Shown piece by piece: positions 17,809-27,843 of a stretch of DNA of 64,000 nucleotides (the stretch's first letter is position 1; the number at the start of each line of letters is the position of its first letter). A program made the translations under genes and the position numbers. Source of the stretch: Rhodoferax sp. (GTDB lineage: Bacteria; Pseudomonadota; Gammaproteobacteria; Burkholderiales; Burkholderiaceae_C); assembly GCA_008015235.1 (NCBI GenBank), contig SSFF01000015.1, forward strand, positions 152,727 through 216,726, in the 5' to 3' direction. The notes under the pieces are model-generated. The model searched no databases. It was not told the origin of the DNA and saw only the letters and a program-made list of their open reading frames with translations.

Positions 17809-19074
17809 CCAAAAGCCCTATTAGAAACCTGTTCTGACCTGGTTCGCCTGGTACTGAAGTTCGATCACCCGGCAGACGCCATTGTTTCGCGCTATTTCCG
17901 CGAACACCGCAACCTGGGGCCGCGCGAGCGCGCCACCCTGGCCGAGACCGTATACACCGTGCTGCGCAAGAAGCAGTTGTTTGACCACTTTGCGCCTTCG
18001 GGCAGTGGGCCGAAGGAACGTCGCCTGGCCATTCTGGGCTTTTTCGGCCCTGGGGATTTCCTGCGCAGTGCCTTGACCGACCAGGAAACCCGCTGGCTGG
18101 ATGCCTGCGAAAAGGTCAATCCCGAGGACCTGATGGAGCGCCATCGCCACAATCTGCCCGAGTGGCTGGTGCAGCCGCTCAAAGACCAGCTCGGCGACGA
18201 ATTCTGGGCCCTGACCGAGAGCCTGAACCAGGGCGCGGGACTGGACTTGCGGGTTAACGATTTCAAGGCAAAGCGCGCTGACGTGCAAAAAGCACTGGCG
18301 GCCTCGGGTATCAAGGCGGTGCCGACACCGTTCTCGCCCTGGGGCCTGCGTATTTCCGGAAAGCCTGCGCTCAACAAACACGAAGCCTTTGTCCGTGGGG
18401 ACTTCGAAGTGCAGGACGAAGGCTCACAATTGCTGGCCCTGTTGCTGGACGCCAAGCGCGGCGAAATGGTGGTGGACTTCTGCGCCGGTGCCGGGGGCAA
18501 GACGCTGGCCTTGGGCGCCATGATGCGCAACACCGGCCGTTTGTATGCGTTTGATACCTCCGCGGGGCGCCTGGACTCTTTCAAGCCGCGTCTGGCGCGC
18601 AGCGGCCTGTCCAATGTGCACCCCGCGGCCATTGCCCATGAGCGCGACGACCGTGTCAAACGCCTGGCCGGCAAGATCGACCGTGTGCTGGTGGACGCGC
18701 CGTGTACTGGCATGGGCACCCTGCGCCGCAACCCCGACCTCAAGTGGCGCCAGACCCCGCAGGGCGTGGAAGAAATGGCAGTGACACAGGCCAAGATTCT
18801 GGCCAGCGCGGCGCGCATGGTGAAATCCGGCGGGCGCCTGGTGTATGCCACTTGCAGCGTGTTGCCGCAGGAAAACGAAGCCATTGCCGAAGCCTTCGGC
18901 CAGGCCCATGCTGATTTTGTAGTCTTGCCGGTGGGCGAGGTGTTGACGGGCCTGAAGGTGGCCGATGCGGCGACATTGTGTGCAGGAGGGGAGGATGGCC
19001 AGCGCTACCTGCGTCTGTGGCCGCACCGCCACGCCACGGACGGATTTTTCGCCGCCGTGTGGCAGCGCAAGTAA
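17803..19074 (+). CDS. RsmB/NOP-family rRNA m5C methyltransferase
   Basis: A 423-residue SAM-dependent RNA cytosine-C5 methyltransferase. SAM-binding block: VVDFCAGAGGKTLALGAMM. Catalytic cysteine motifs: VDAPCTGMGTLRRNPDLKWR and LVYATCSVLPQENEAI, the second with the nucleophile. The N-terminal region is an RNA-binding domain. Members of this branch in Burkholderiales are separate from the NusB-containing RsmB, so no gene symbol is given. Translation starts inside the ATGCAT shared with the divergent DUF1653 gene; the upstream Shine-Dalgarno is weak. Confidence 0.88.
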   Translation: MHPKALLETCSDLVRLVLKFDHPADAIVSRYFREHRNLGPRERATLAETVYTVLRKKQLFDHFAPSGSGPKERRLAILGFFGPGDFLRSALTDQETRWLDACEKVNPEDLMERHRHNLPEWLVQPLKDQLGDEFWALTESLNQGAGLDLRVNDFKAKRADVQKALAASGIKAVPTPFSPWGLRISGKPALNKHEAFVRGDFEVQDEGSQLLALLLDAKRGEMVVDFCAGAGGKTLALGAMMRNTGRLYAFDTSAGRLDSFKPRLARSGLSNVHPAAIAHERDDRVKRLAGKIDRVLVDAPCTGMGTLRRNPDLKWRQTPQGVEEMAVTQAKILASAARMVKSGGRLVYATCSVLPQENEAIAEAFGQAHADFVVLPVGEVLTGLKVADAATLCAGGEDGQRYLRLWPHRHATDGFFAAVWQRK

Positions 19075-19075
19075 T

Positions 19076-19339
19076 TCAGTTGCCCTTCTTGGTCACCGAG
19101 GAAAACGGATCGACCAAGGGGGCGGTAGGCAAGTCAAGGGGGATATCCAGTTTCCCGTTGGGTGGGGGCTCTGTTGTATCACTGTGCGAATTCTGGAATG
19201 CAATGGAATCTTCCCACTCGTTCCAGGTCGATTCCTCGACTTCGGCGACCGGAATCGGGGCAAAGAGGTCTTGCAGTGATTTGGGGCGCGCATTGCTTGT
19301 CGGAACCGTTTTCTTGGTTTCGCGCCTGAAAAAAATCAT
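19076..19339 (-). CDS. Small hypothetical protein
   Basis: An 87-residue soluble protein with no recognised domain, rich in Pro, Ser and acidic residues after a basic N-terminus (MIFFRRETKKTVPTSNARP). It is judged real because GGAGGG lies five bases before the ATG and it fills the gap between the methyltransferase and the ribosomal-protein genes. It converges with the methyltransferase gene, one base between stops. Function unknown. Confidence 0.6.
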   Translation of the reverse strand: MIFFRRETKKTVPTSNARPKSLQDLFAPIPVAEVEESTWNEWEDSIAFQNSHSDTTEPPPNGKLDIPLDLPTAPLVDPFSSVTKKGN

Positions 19340-19452
19340 GATGCCCTCCGCGAATGACTCTTCCCTTGCGGTTCATTCTATGCACGCCTTTTCATAACTG
19401 CAACCGGGATTTGCCTCTGCGGGTGCTTGCCAGTGCACAAGCGCCCCAAAGT

Positions 19453-19481
19453 AAAAAACCCGCTCAGTGAGCGGGTTTTTT
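19453..19481. terminator. Rho-independent terminator after rpmG, bidirectional
   Basis: AAAAAACCCGCTCA pairs with TGAGCGGGTTTTTT. With A-runs on one side and T-runs on the other it can act on either strand. It lies 19 bp beyond the rpmG stop and would end the rpmB-rpmG transcript. Confidence 0.92.
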
Positions 19482-19499
19482 GCAGGAGGAAAGACTGAA

Positions 19500-19670
19500 T
19501 TACTTCAGCTTGATTTCCTTGTAGTCCACGTGCTTGCGAGCCTTGGGATCAAATTTCTTGATCAGCATCTTCTCGGGAGTGGTCTTCTTGTTCTTGGTCG
19601 TGGTGTAGAAGTGACCGGTGCCAGCTGTGGATTCCAGCTTGATTTTCTCGCGTCCGCCTTTGGTTGCCAT
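19500..19670 (-). CDS. rpmG: 50S ribosomal protein L33
   Basis: A 56-residue ribosomal protein starting [20 protein letters not shown] and continuing [20 protein letters not shown], ending DYKEIKLK. It is of the cysteine-free (zinc-independent) L33 type. It follows rpmB by 18 bp in the conserved rpmB-rpmG operon and is followed by a strong terminator. Confidence 0.97.
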   Translation of the reverse strand: MATKGGREKIKLESTAGTGHFYTTTKNKKTTPEKMLIKKFDPKARKHVDYKEIKLK

Positions 19671-19688
19671 GGTTCAGCTCCTTCGTGA

Positions 19689-19922
19689 TTAGGCTTGGCC
19701 ACGTGCGCGCAGGTCGGCGAGCACAGAGTCGATACCGTTCTTGTCGATCAAACGCAGAGCGGCGCTGGAAACACGCAGGCGAACCCAACGGTTTTCCGAC
19801 TCAACCCAGAAACGGCGGTATTGCAGGTTCGGCAGGAACCGGCGCTTGGTTTTGTTGTTGGCGTGGGAAACATTGTTTCCGACCATGGGCTTCTTGCCCG
19901 TTACTTCACATACGCGTGCCAT
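19689..19922 (-). CDS. rpmB: 50S ribosomal protein L28
   Basis: A 77-residue ribosomal protein: [20 protein letters not shown], then [20 protein letters not shown] and a C-terminal [19 protein letters not shown]. First gene of the rpmB-rpmG operon. The start at 19922 is set by the universally conserved MARVC N-terminus. Confidence 0.98.
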   Translation of the reverse strand: MARVCEVTGKKPMVGNNVSHANNKTKRRFLPNLQYRRFWVESENRWVRLRVSSAALRLIDKNGIDSVLADLRARGQA

Positions 19923-20109
19923 GTGGACACTCCGATACATAAACGGCAGATCCACTGTCGTGGATGCCTGACCTCGCCAGAAATGCGGGTGGCGGTAACC
20001 CGTCGCTGCAGGCCCTTCACAGGGCGGGGTTTGCAGCAAAGCCTTGGATTATATAAGGAAACGGGATGCTGCCGCAAGCACGGTGGCACCCGGATTTTTG
20101 AACGGGTTC

Positions 20110-21906
<1,797 letters not shown>

Positions 21907-21912
21907 CTACCG

Positions 21913-24258
21913 ATGACGTATTCCCTGCACACCCTCCATTCCAAGCCCGCACCTGCGCCGGCGCCGGCTTCGGTGGCATCGCGTTTCTCCAGTGAACTGT
22001 TCTTGTTGCTGGCTTTCGTTGCCCTGGTGGTCTGGGTGGTCGCCTTGTTGACTTATTCGGTCAACGATCCGGCGTGGTCGACTTCGGGTACCGGCGAAGC
22101 CCTGCACAACCGTGCTGGTCGCTTAGGTGCCTGGGTGGCCGACATGAGCTATTTCACGCTCGGTTACTCGGTATGGTGGTGCGTGGCCTTGTTGGCGCGG
22201 GCTTGGTTGTCTGCCTTGGCCAACCGTTTGCGCAGTGACGAGTTGGAGGATGACGCGCCCCAGGCCATGGACTGGCGCTCACGTTGGCAACCCCGGTTGG
22301 CATTTTGGCTGGGTGTGGTTTTCCTGCTCTACGCCAGTGTGTCGCTGGAATGGTCGCGTCTGTACCGCTGGGAAGCCGGGCTGCCGGGCTACAGCGGTGG
22401 CGCGTTGGGCTATGTCCTGGGACTGTGGAGCATGCAGGGCATGGGCTTTGGTCTGTCCGGCCTGGTGGCCATCGTGCTGGGGGTGTGGGGCGTGTCCCTG
22501 GCGTTCCGTTTTTCCTGGGCGCAACTGGCCGAACGCATTGGTTCCACCTTGGACGCCCTGATTTCGCACTACCGCGCGAAGCGTGAAATTGAGCAGGACA
22601 TGCAGCTGGGCCAGCAGGCCGCCCGTGAGCGTGAAGAAATTCTGATCGAAGAGCATGTAGAGCAGGTCGAACACCCGCCGGTACCGGTGGTCATTGAGCC
22701 GCCTGCACCGTTGGAAGCCCCCCGTAGCGAGCGCGTGGCCAAGGAGCGCCAGAAGCCCTTGTTCATGGAGATGCCCGACAGCAAGCTGCCGCAGGTGGAC
22801 TTGCTCGATGCGCCGCAGGTACGTCAGGAGACGGTCAACACCGAAACACTGGAAATGACCAGCCGCATGATCGAGAAGAAGCTCAAGGACTTCGGCGTCG
22901 ACGTGCGCGTGGTCACGGCACAGCCGGGACCGGTGATTACCCGCTATGAAATCGAACCCGCCACCGGCGTGAAGGGCTCGCAGATCGTCGGTCTTGCCAA
23001 GGACCTGGCGCGTAGCTTGAGCCTGGTGTCCATCCGCGTGGTCGAAACCATTCCTGGCAAGAACTACATGGCGCTGGAACTGCCCAATGCCAAGCGCCAG
23101 TCGATTCGCCTGTCGGAAATCCTGGGCTCGCAGGTCTACAACGAGGCCAAGTCCATGCTCACCATGGGCCTGGGCAAGGACATTGTCGGCAACCCCATCG
23201 TCGCCGACCTGGCCAAGATGCCGCACGTGCTGGTGGCCGGTACCACGGGCTCGGGCAAGTCGGTGGGGATCAACGCCATGATCCTGTCGCTGCTGTACAA
23301 GGCTGAAGCCCACGACGTGCGCCTGCTGATGATCGACCCCAAGATGCTGGAAATGTCGGTGTACGAAGGCATTCCACACCTGCTGGCCCCGGTTGTCACC
23401 GACATGCGCCAGGCGGCCCACGGCCTGAACTGGTGCGTGGCCGAGATGGAGAAGCGCTACAAGCTGATGAGCAAACTGGGCGTGCGCAACCTGGCGGGCT
23501 ACAACACCAAGATCGACGAAGCCAAGGCCAAGGAACAGTTCATCTACAACCCCTTCAGCCTGACGCCGGAATCGCCCGAACCGCTGGAGCGCTTGCCGCA
23601 CATCGTCGTGGTCATCGACGAGTTGGCCGACCTGATGATGGTGGTGGGCAAGAAGATCGAGGAACTGATTGCCCGCCTGGCACAGAAGGCGCGTGCTGCC
23701 GGCATCCACCTCATTTTGGCGACCCAGCGCCCCAGCGTGGACGTGATCACCGGTCTGATCAAGGCCAACATCCCCACGCGCATTGCGTTCCAGGTGAGCA
23801 GCAAGATCGACAGCCGCACCATCCTCGACCAGATGGGTGCCGAAGCTTTGCTGGGCATGGGCGACATGCTCTATATGCCCAGCGGCACGGGGCTGCCAAT
23901 CCGCGTACACGGCGCCTTCGTGAGCGACGAGGAAGTGCACCGCGTGGTCAGCTACCTCAAGGAGCAGGGTGGCGAGCCCAACTATATTGAAGGCGTGCTC
24001 GAAGGCGGCACCGTGGATGGCGAGGATGGTGCGCTGGGTGGCGAGGGGGCCAGCGGTGAGAAAGACCCGATGTACGACCAGGCGGTCGAAGTGGTGCTGA
24101 AGAACCGCAAGGCCAGCATTTCCCTGGTGCAGCGCCACCTCAAGATCGGCTACAACCGCGCCGCACGCTTGGTGGAAGACATGGAAAAAGCCGGGCTGGT
24201 GAGTGCCATGAGTGGCGCCGGTCAACGTGAAATCCTGGTGCCGGCACGTGCCGAGTGA
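21913..24258 (+). CDS. ftsK: DNA translocase FtsK
   Basis: A 781-residue cell-division DNA motor. Four N-terminal transmembrane helices anchor it at the septum (about residues 25-190). A linker follows, then the motor with Walker [20 protein letters not shown] near residue 440 and Walker [16 protein letters not shown], and the C-terminal gamma winged helix ([20 protein letters not shown]) that reads KOPS sequences. The linker is short, as in many betaproteobacteria. ATG at 21913 is preferred over a TTG at 21898 that would overlap the regulator stop. lolA follows 14 bp later. Confidence 0.96.
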   Translation: MTYSLHTLHSKPAPAPAPASVASRFSSELFLLLAFVALVVWVVALLTYSVNDPAWSTSGTGEALHNRAGRLGAWVADMSYFTLGYSVWWCVALLARAWLSALANRLRSDELEDDAPQAMDWRSRWQPRLAFWLGVVFLLYASVSLEWSRLYRWEAGLPGYSGGALGYVLGLWSMQGMGFGLSGLVAIVLGVWGVSLAFRFSWAQLAERIGSTLDALISHYRAKREIEQDMQLGQQAAREREEILIEEHVEQVEHPPVPVVIEPPAPLEAPRSERVAKERQKPLFMEMPDSKLPQVDLLDAPQVRQETVNTETLEMTSRMIEKKLKDFGVDVRVVTAQPGPVITRYEIEPATGVKGSQIVGLAKDLARSLSLVSIRVVETIPGKNYMALELPNAKRQSIRLSEILGSQVYNEAKSMLTMGLGKDIVGNPIVADLAKMPHVLVAGTTGSGKSVGINAMILSLLYKAEAHDVRLLMIDPKMLEMSVYEGIPHLLAPVVTDMRQAAHGLNWCVAEMEKRYKLMSKLGVRNLAGYNTKIDEAKAKEQFIYNPFSLTPESPEPLERLPHIVVVIDELADLMMVVGKKIEELIARLAQKARAAGIHLILATQRPSVDVITGLIKANIPTRIAFQVSSKIDSRTILDQMGAEALLGMGDMLYMPSGTGLPIRVHGAFVSDEEVHRVVSYLKEQGGEPNYIEGVLEGGTVDGEDGALGGEGASGEKDPMYDQAVEVVLKNRKASISLVQRHLKIGYNRAARLVEDMEKAGLVSAMSGAGQREILVPARAE

Positions 24259-24272
24259 GGACAGAGGAACGA

Positions 24273-24917
24273 ATGAAGAAACCGTGGAAGCCTGTGATTG
24301 CTACTTTTTTTGTAGCAGCCTGTGCAATATCCGTGCGGGCTGGAGGCCTGAATGACCTTGAAAATTTCGTGAGGACGGTCAAAACCGGCAAGGCCGAGTT
24401 CACCCAGGTGGTAACGCAGCCGGTGCGCGAAGGGCAGGTGGCCCGCAGCCGTGTGTCCAGTGGCGGCTTCGTGTTTGCGCGCCCGCAGCGTTTCCGCTTT
24501 GACTACCGCAAGCCCTTCGAACAGACCATCGTGGCCGATGGCCAGACCCTGTGGCTGTACGACGTGGACCTGAACCAGGTCACTGCGCGCAAGCAAGCTG
24601 CTGCACTGGGCAGTACCCCGGCAGCGCTGATTGCCTCGGCCCCCGATCTGGCCGCACTGCAGGCTGATTTCACGCTCAGCGAAACTCCGGGCCAGGAAGG
24701 GCTGGAGTGGGTGTTGGCCATACCCAAGTCGCGTGACAGTGGTATGCAGAGCGTGCGCGTGGGCTTCAAGGCCGGCGAGCTGGCGCGGCTGGACATTTTG
24801 GACAGCTTTGGCCAGCGTTCGGTGCTGAGCTTTTCGGGCTTCCAGCGCAACCTGGCACTGGACGCTGCCTTGTTCCAATTCAAGCCACCGGCGAGCGCCG
24901 ATGTGGTGCGGCAGTAG
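24273..24917 (+). CDS. lolA: Outer-membrane lipoprotein carrier protein LolA
   Basis: A 214-residue periplasmic chaperone that carries lipoproteins from LolCDE to LolB. Signal peptide IATFFVAACAISVRA is followed by the mature LolA fold with VKTGKAEFTQVVTQP, GGFVFARPQRFRFDYRKPFE and GQTLWLYDVDLNQVTARK. The ATG at 24273 follows AGAGGAACG. Codons 10-27, the hydrophobic core and cleavage region of the signal peptide, are encoded within copy B of the dispersed repeat. It is downstream of ftsK and upstream of rarA, the conserved ftsK-lolA-rarA order. Confidence 0.95.
   Translation: MKKPWKPVIATFFVAACAISVRAGGLNDLENFVRTVKTGKAEFTQVVTQPVREGQVARSRVSSGGFVFARPQRFRFDYRKPFEQTIVADGQTLWLYDVDLNQVTARKQAAALGSTPAALIASAPDLAALQADFTLSETPGQEGLEWVLAIPKSRDSGMQSVRVGFKAGELARLDILDSFGQRSVLSFSGFQRNLALDAALFQFKPPASADVVRQ
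24300..24354 (+). repeat. Dispersed 55-bp hairpin repeat, copy B, inside the lolA signal-peptide region
   Basis: GCTAC-T7-GTAGC, then eight bases, CAATATC, three bases, GCGGGCT, seven bases and TGAATG. The CAATATC and GCGGGCT blocks are at the same offsets as in copy A. The element is read in frame within lolA and encodes the central and last part of the signal peptide. Confidence 0.65.
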
Positions 24918-24932
24918 TGCAGGGCAGGTTTC

Positions 24933-25346
24933 ATGTTTCCACTGAGTCGTTCCGCCTTTGCAGCCTCCCTGCTTTTCAGCCTCGGAGCCTTGCTAGCCCT
25001 GGCACTGGGGACTTTGCATTTTGAAACGGCCGGTGGTGCAGTGGGCTACAGCACGCCCGTGGCCGTGGGGCTCATGGCACTGTGTCTTCTGCGCATCCTG
25101 GCAGCAAGTTACCAACGCGGGTTGGACATCGGTGCGTCTACAGGCGGGGCCGTGCTGGCCGTCGTGGCGAGCCTCATGTTTCCGCCCTTTGTGACCCTGG
25201 TTTTGCTCTTTGTGCCTTCCGTCAGCAAGGAGGGCGTGCAGTCGCCACCCGCGGCCAAGCTCACTTTGCTGGCGGCCTTGCCGCTGGGAATCGCTTGCGG
25301 ATTGGGGCTGCTGTTTCTGGTGCAGGCCGTGTTCAAGGCCTTGTGA
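24933..25346 (+). CDS. Small hypothetical membrane protein
   Basis: A 137-residue protein with about four hydrophobic helices (SLLFSLGALLALALG, VAVGLMALCLLRILA, GGAVLAVVASLMFPPFVTLV, GIACGLGLLFLVQAVF). It contains no recognised domain. It sits 15 bp after lolA and ends three bases before the rarA ATG, so it belongs to the ftsK-lolA-rarA transcription unit. Function unknown. Confidence 0.72.
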   Translation: MFPLSRSAFAASLLFSLGALLALALGTLHFETAGGAVGYSTPVAVGLMALCLLRILAASYQRGLDIGASTGGAVLAVVASLMFPPFVTLVLLFVPSVSKEGVQSPPAAKLTLLAALPLGIACGLGLLFLVQAVFKAL

Positions 25347-25348
25347 GC

Positions 25349-26629
25349 ATGCGCACGGTATCCCAACCCCTGGCCGAGGTCCTGCGTCCAGCGACCCTGG
25401 GTGAGGTCATTGGCCAGCAGCATCTGCTGGGCGAGGGGATGGCGCTGCGGCTGGCGTTCGAGTCGGGGCAACCCCACAGCTGCATCCTCTGGGGGCCGCC
25501 CGGGGTGGGCAAGACCACCATTGCCCGGCTCATGGCCAGCGCCTTCGATGCCCAGTTCATCACCATCAGTGCGGTGCTGGGAGGGGTGAAGGAAATCCGT
25601 GAGGCAGTGGAGCAGGCACAGCAGGTGCGCGATGGCTTGGAGCAAAGGCGCACCATCGTGTTCGTGGACGAGGTACACCGCTTCAACAAGAGCCAGCAGG
25701 ATGCCTTTTTGCCCCATGTGGAAAGTGGGCTGTTCACCTTCATTGGTGCCACCACGGAAAATCCGTCGTTCGAGGTCAACTCGGCCCTGTTGTCGCGCTC
25801 GGTGGTTTATGTGCTGCAGCCGCTGGGAACTGAGGATTTGAAGCAAATTGTGGAGCGGGCCCGCAATAAACAAGCATTTCCTGCTATTGAAGATATAGCG
25901 GTCGATGAGCTGGTGTCGTATGCCGATGGCGATGCCCGGCGCCTGCTCAACACGCTGGAGACACTGGGGGTGGCGGCGCGGCAGGAACAGCTGGAGCTGG
26001 TGACATTGCCATGGTTGCGCAAGGTCATGGGTGAGCGCATGCGACGTTTCGACGGCGGCGGTGACCAGTTCTACGACACCATTTCGGCACTGCACAAAAG
26101 TGTCCGTGGCTCCGACCCGGACGCTGCCCTGTACTGGCTGGTGCGCATGCTCGACGGCGGCGCCGACCCGCGCTACCTGGCGCGCCGCCTGGTGCGCATG
26201 GCGGCCGAGGACATCGGCCTGGCCGACCCACGGGCGCTGCGCCTGGCTCTGGACTGCGCCGAGGTCTATGAACGCCTGGGCTCACCGGAAGGGGAGCTGG
26301 CTCTGGCCGAGTGCACGGTGTACCTGGCGGTGGCGCCCAAGTCCAATGCCGTGTACAAGGCCTACAACGCCGTACGTGCCTTCATCAAGAAGGACGGCAC
26401 CCGGCCGGTGCCGATGCACCTGCGCAATGCGCCTACCAAGCTGATGAAGCAGCTCGACTATGGCAAGGGCTACCGCTATGCCCACGATGAAGCTGAAGGG
26501 TTCGCGGCGGGTGAGAACTATTTCCCCGAAGGGCTGCAATCCCCCGGGTTTTACCAGCCGGTGGAGCGCGGACTGGAAATCAAGATTGCTGAAAAGATGC
26601 GGCATTTGCGCGGCCTGAATCAGTCCTGA
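25349..26629 (+). CDS. rarA: Replication-associated recombination protein A (MgsA/RarA AAA ATPase)
   Basis: A 426-residue clamp-loader-like ATPase acting at stalled forks. Start region: RPATLGEVIGQQHLLGEG. Walker A: LWGPPGVGKTTIARLMASAF. Walker B: IVFVDEVHRFNKSQQDAFLP. Sensor 1: FIGATTENPSFEVNSALLSR. C-terminal tetramerisation region: YWLVRMLDGGADPRYLARR and PKSNAVYKAYNAVR. ATG at 25349 is used; a GTG two codons earlier overlaps the previous stop. An unusual stretch ARNKQAFPAIEDIAVDEL corresponds to a reverse-oriented copy of the dispersed repeat. Confidence 0.95.
   Translation: MRTVSQPLAEVLRPATLGEVIGQQHLLGEGMALRLAFESGQPHSCILWGPPGVGKTTIARLMASAFDAQFITISAVLGGVKEIREAVEQAQQVRDGLEQRRTIVFVDEVHRFNKSQQDAFLPHVESGLFTFIGATTENPSFEVNSALLSRSVVYVLQPLGTEDLKQIVERARNKQAFPAIEDIAVDELVSYADGDARRLLNTLETLGVAARQEQLELVTLPWLRKVMGERMRRFDGGGDQFYDTISALHKSVRGSDPDAALYWLVRMLDGGADPRYLARRLVRMAAEDIGLADPRALRLALDCAEVYERLGSPEGELALAECTVYLAVAPKSNAVYKAYNAVRAFIKKDGTRPVPMHLRNAPTKLMKQLDYGKGYRYAHDEAEGFAAGENYFPEGLQSPGFYQPVERGLEIKIAEKMRHLRGLNQS
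25845..25899 (-). repeat. Dispersed 55-bp hairpin repeat, copy D, inside rarA
   Basis: Read on the minus strand: GCTAT-N7-ATAGC, eight bases, CTTGTTT, three bases, GCGGGCC, then a CAATTT end. The hairpin and the GCGGGC block are in register with copies A and B; the middle block is degenerate. It is translated on the opposite strand as part of rarA in a segment that is poorly conserved in the family. Confidence 0.45.
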
Positions 26630-26864
26630 TCGGACCAGTCCCGAGGCCCCTTGTGGGGAGGCCTCCACACCCTGCCAAACAAAGACACTTTTGCAACACG
26701 TCTCTGGAAGACGTTGAATTTGCTTGCAATTTGTCAAAAATTGTCAATAATCATCAAAAATTGATAATTTGTTTGATGTTTTAAGGTTCTTGTCTGTACC
26801 TTGCTGCGTGCCGCAGTGGGGCTGCGGTGGTCGAGTGTGCTACCAACCAGCTTGGAGTGAGGCG

Positions 26865-27503
26865 GTGGAAAAATCCTTTTGCACGACACGTGAAGCAGCT
26901 GATTTGCTAGGGGTGTCTGTGGGTACGGTGCAGTTGTGGGTCGAAAGCGGCTTGCTGCGTGCCTGGAAGACCACCGGCGGTCACCGGCGGGTGTTGCGGG
27001 AGTCCATAGACGCCTTGCTGCACCATGGTGCCAGGCCATCGCCCAAAGTGGCTCCGCCGGAACCCAGCCAAGGCAGTTTCCGGATTTTGGTGGTGGAGGA
27101 CGATGCCGCCTTGCAGCGCCTGTACCAGGCCAATTTGCGGCGGTGGGACATGACGCCGGACGTCACCGTGGTGGACAACGCTGTGTCAGCGTTGATGCAC
27201 ATTGGGCATGCTTCCCCCGATCTGCTGATTTCCGACCTGCACATGCCGGGTGTGGACGGTTTTTACATGCTGCGGGTGTTGGAGAAATCTCCCCAAGTGG
27301 CTGACACGACCATTGTGGTTGTGACCGGTCTGGATGCTCCCGACATTGCACGGCGTGGTGGCGTACCTGAGGGGGTGGAGATTTTTCCGAAACCAGTGCC
27401 ATTTGCAAAGTTGCATGCACTGGCCTTGACCGTACAGCAACGCAAGATCACTCAGAACAATGCACGCAAGGAGGGCGACCGTGGACCATATTCTGATAGT
27501 TGA
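26865..27503 (+). CDS. Response regulator with N-terminal MerR/excisionase-type HTH
   Basis: A 212-residue protein with an inverted domain order. Residues 3-55 are an excisionase/BldC-like helix-turn-helix (FCTTREAADLLGVSVGTVQL and LRAWKTTGGHRRVLRESID). Residues about 70-195 are a receiver domain with acidic pair VVEDDAALQ, phosphoacceptor ISDLHMPGVDGF, Thr in VVVTGLD and Lys in IFPKPVPF. GTG at 26865 follows GGAG with seven bases of spacing. It heads a signalling cluster and overlaps the next receiver gene by 23 bp. It probably binds DNA under phosphorylation control; the cognate kinase may be the one at 30129. Confidence 0.85.
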   Translation: MEKSFCTTREAADLLGVSVGTVQLWVESGLLRAWKTTGGHRRVLRESIDALLHHGARPSPKVAPPEPSQGSFRILVVEDDAALQRLYQANLRRWDMTPDVTVVDNAVSALMHIGHASPDLLISDLHMPGVDGFYMLRVLEKSPQVADTTIVVVTGLDAPDIARRGGVPEGVEIFPKPVPFAKLHALALTVQQRKITQNNARKEGDRGPYSDS

Positions 27504-27843
27504 TGACCACGCGGATATCCGCAAGCTGTTGGGCATCACTTTGGGGAAGCGATTTGAAATCATTGAAGCCCAGGATGGCGAAACGGCGTTGATGTTGATA
27601 GAGCGCTTTCGCCCCCGTTTGGTGTTGTTGGACATCATGATGCCAGGTGCCGTGGATGGCTTGAAGGTGTTGGACACTATCAAGTCCAACCCGCATACGC
27701 GGGACACCATCGTGGCCATGGTGACTGCCCGAGGTCAGCAGGCAGACAGTGAAGAAGCCAAGCGCAGGGGGGCTGATGCCTATTTCGTGAAGCCCTTCAG
27801 TCCGCTCAAGGTAGTGGCCTGGGTGCAGGAAGTGCTGCAATGA
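27481..27843 (+). CDS. Single-domain response regulator
   Basis: A 120-residue stand-alone receiver: acidic pair in LIVDDHADIRKLL, phosphoacceptor in VLLDIMMPGAVDG, Thr in MVTARG and Lys in YFVKPFSPLKV. GTG at 27481 is chosen because AAGGAGG lies immediately upstream. It overlaps the previous gene by 23 bp and the following GGDEF-EAL gene by 4 bp (ATGA). With no output domain it probably acts by protein contact or phosphotransfer within this cluster. Confidence 0.9.
   Translation: MDHILIVDDHADIRKLLGITLGKRFEIIEAQDGETALMLIERFRPRLVLLDIMMPGAVDGLKVLDTIKSNPHTRDTIVAMVTARGQQADSEEAKRRGADAYFVKPFSPLKVVAWVQEVLQ

Noticed and set aside
22279-24225. A 648-codon open frame opposite ftsK
   Set aside because: His/Gln-rich shadow of the ftsK coding strand; no ribosome-binding site or domain.
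26640-26680. GC-rich inverted repeat after rarA as a terminator
   Set aside because: Arms around GAGGCC and GGCCTC are present but there is no T-run, and the structure is imperfect.
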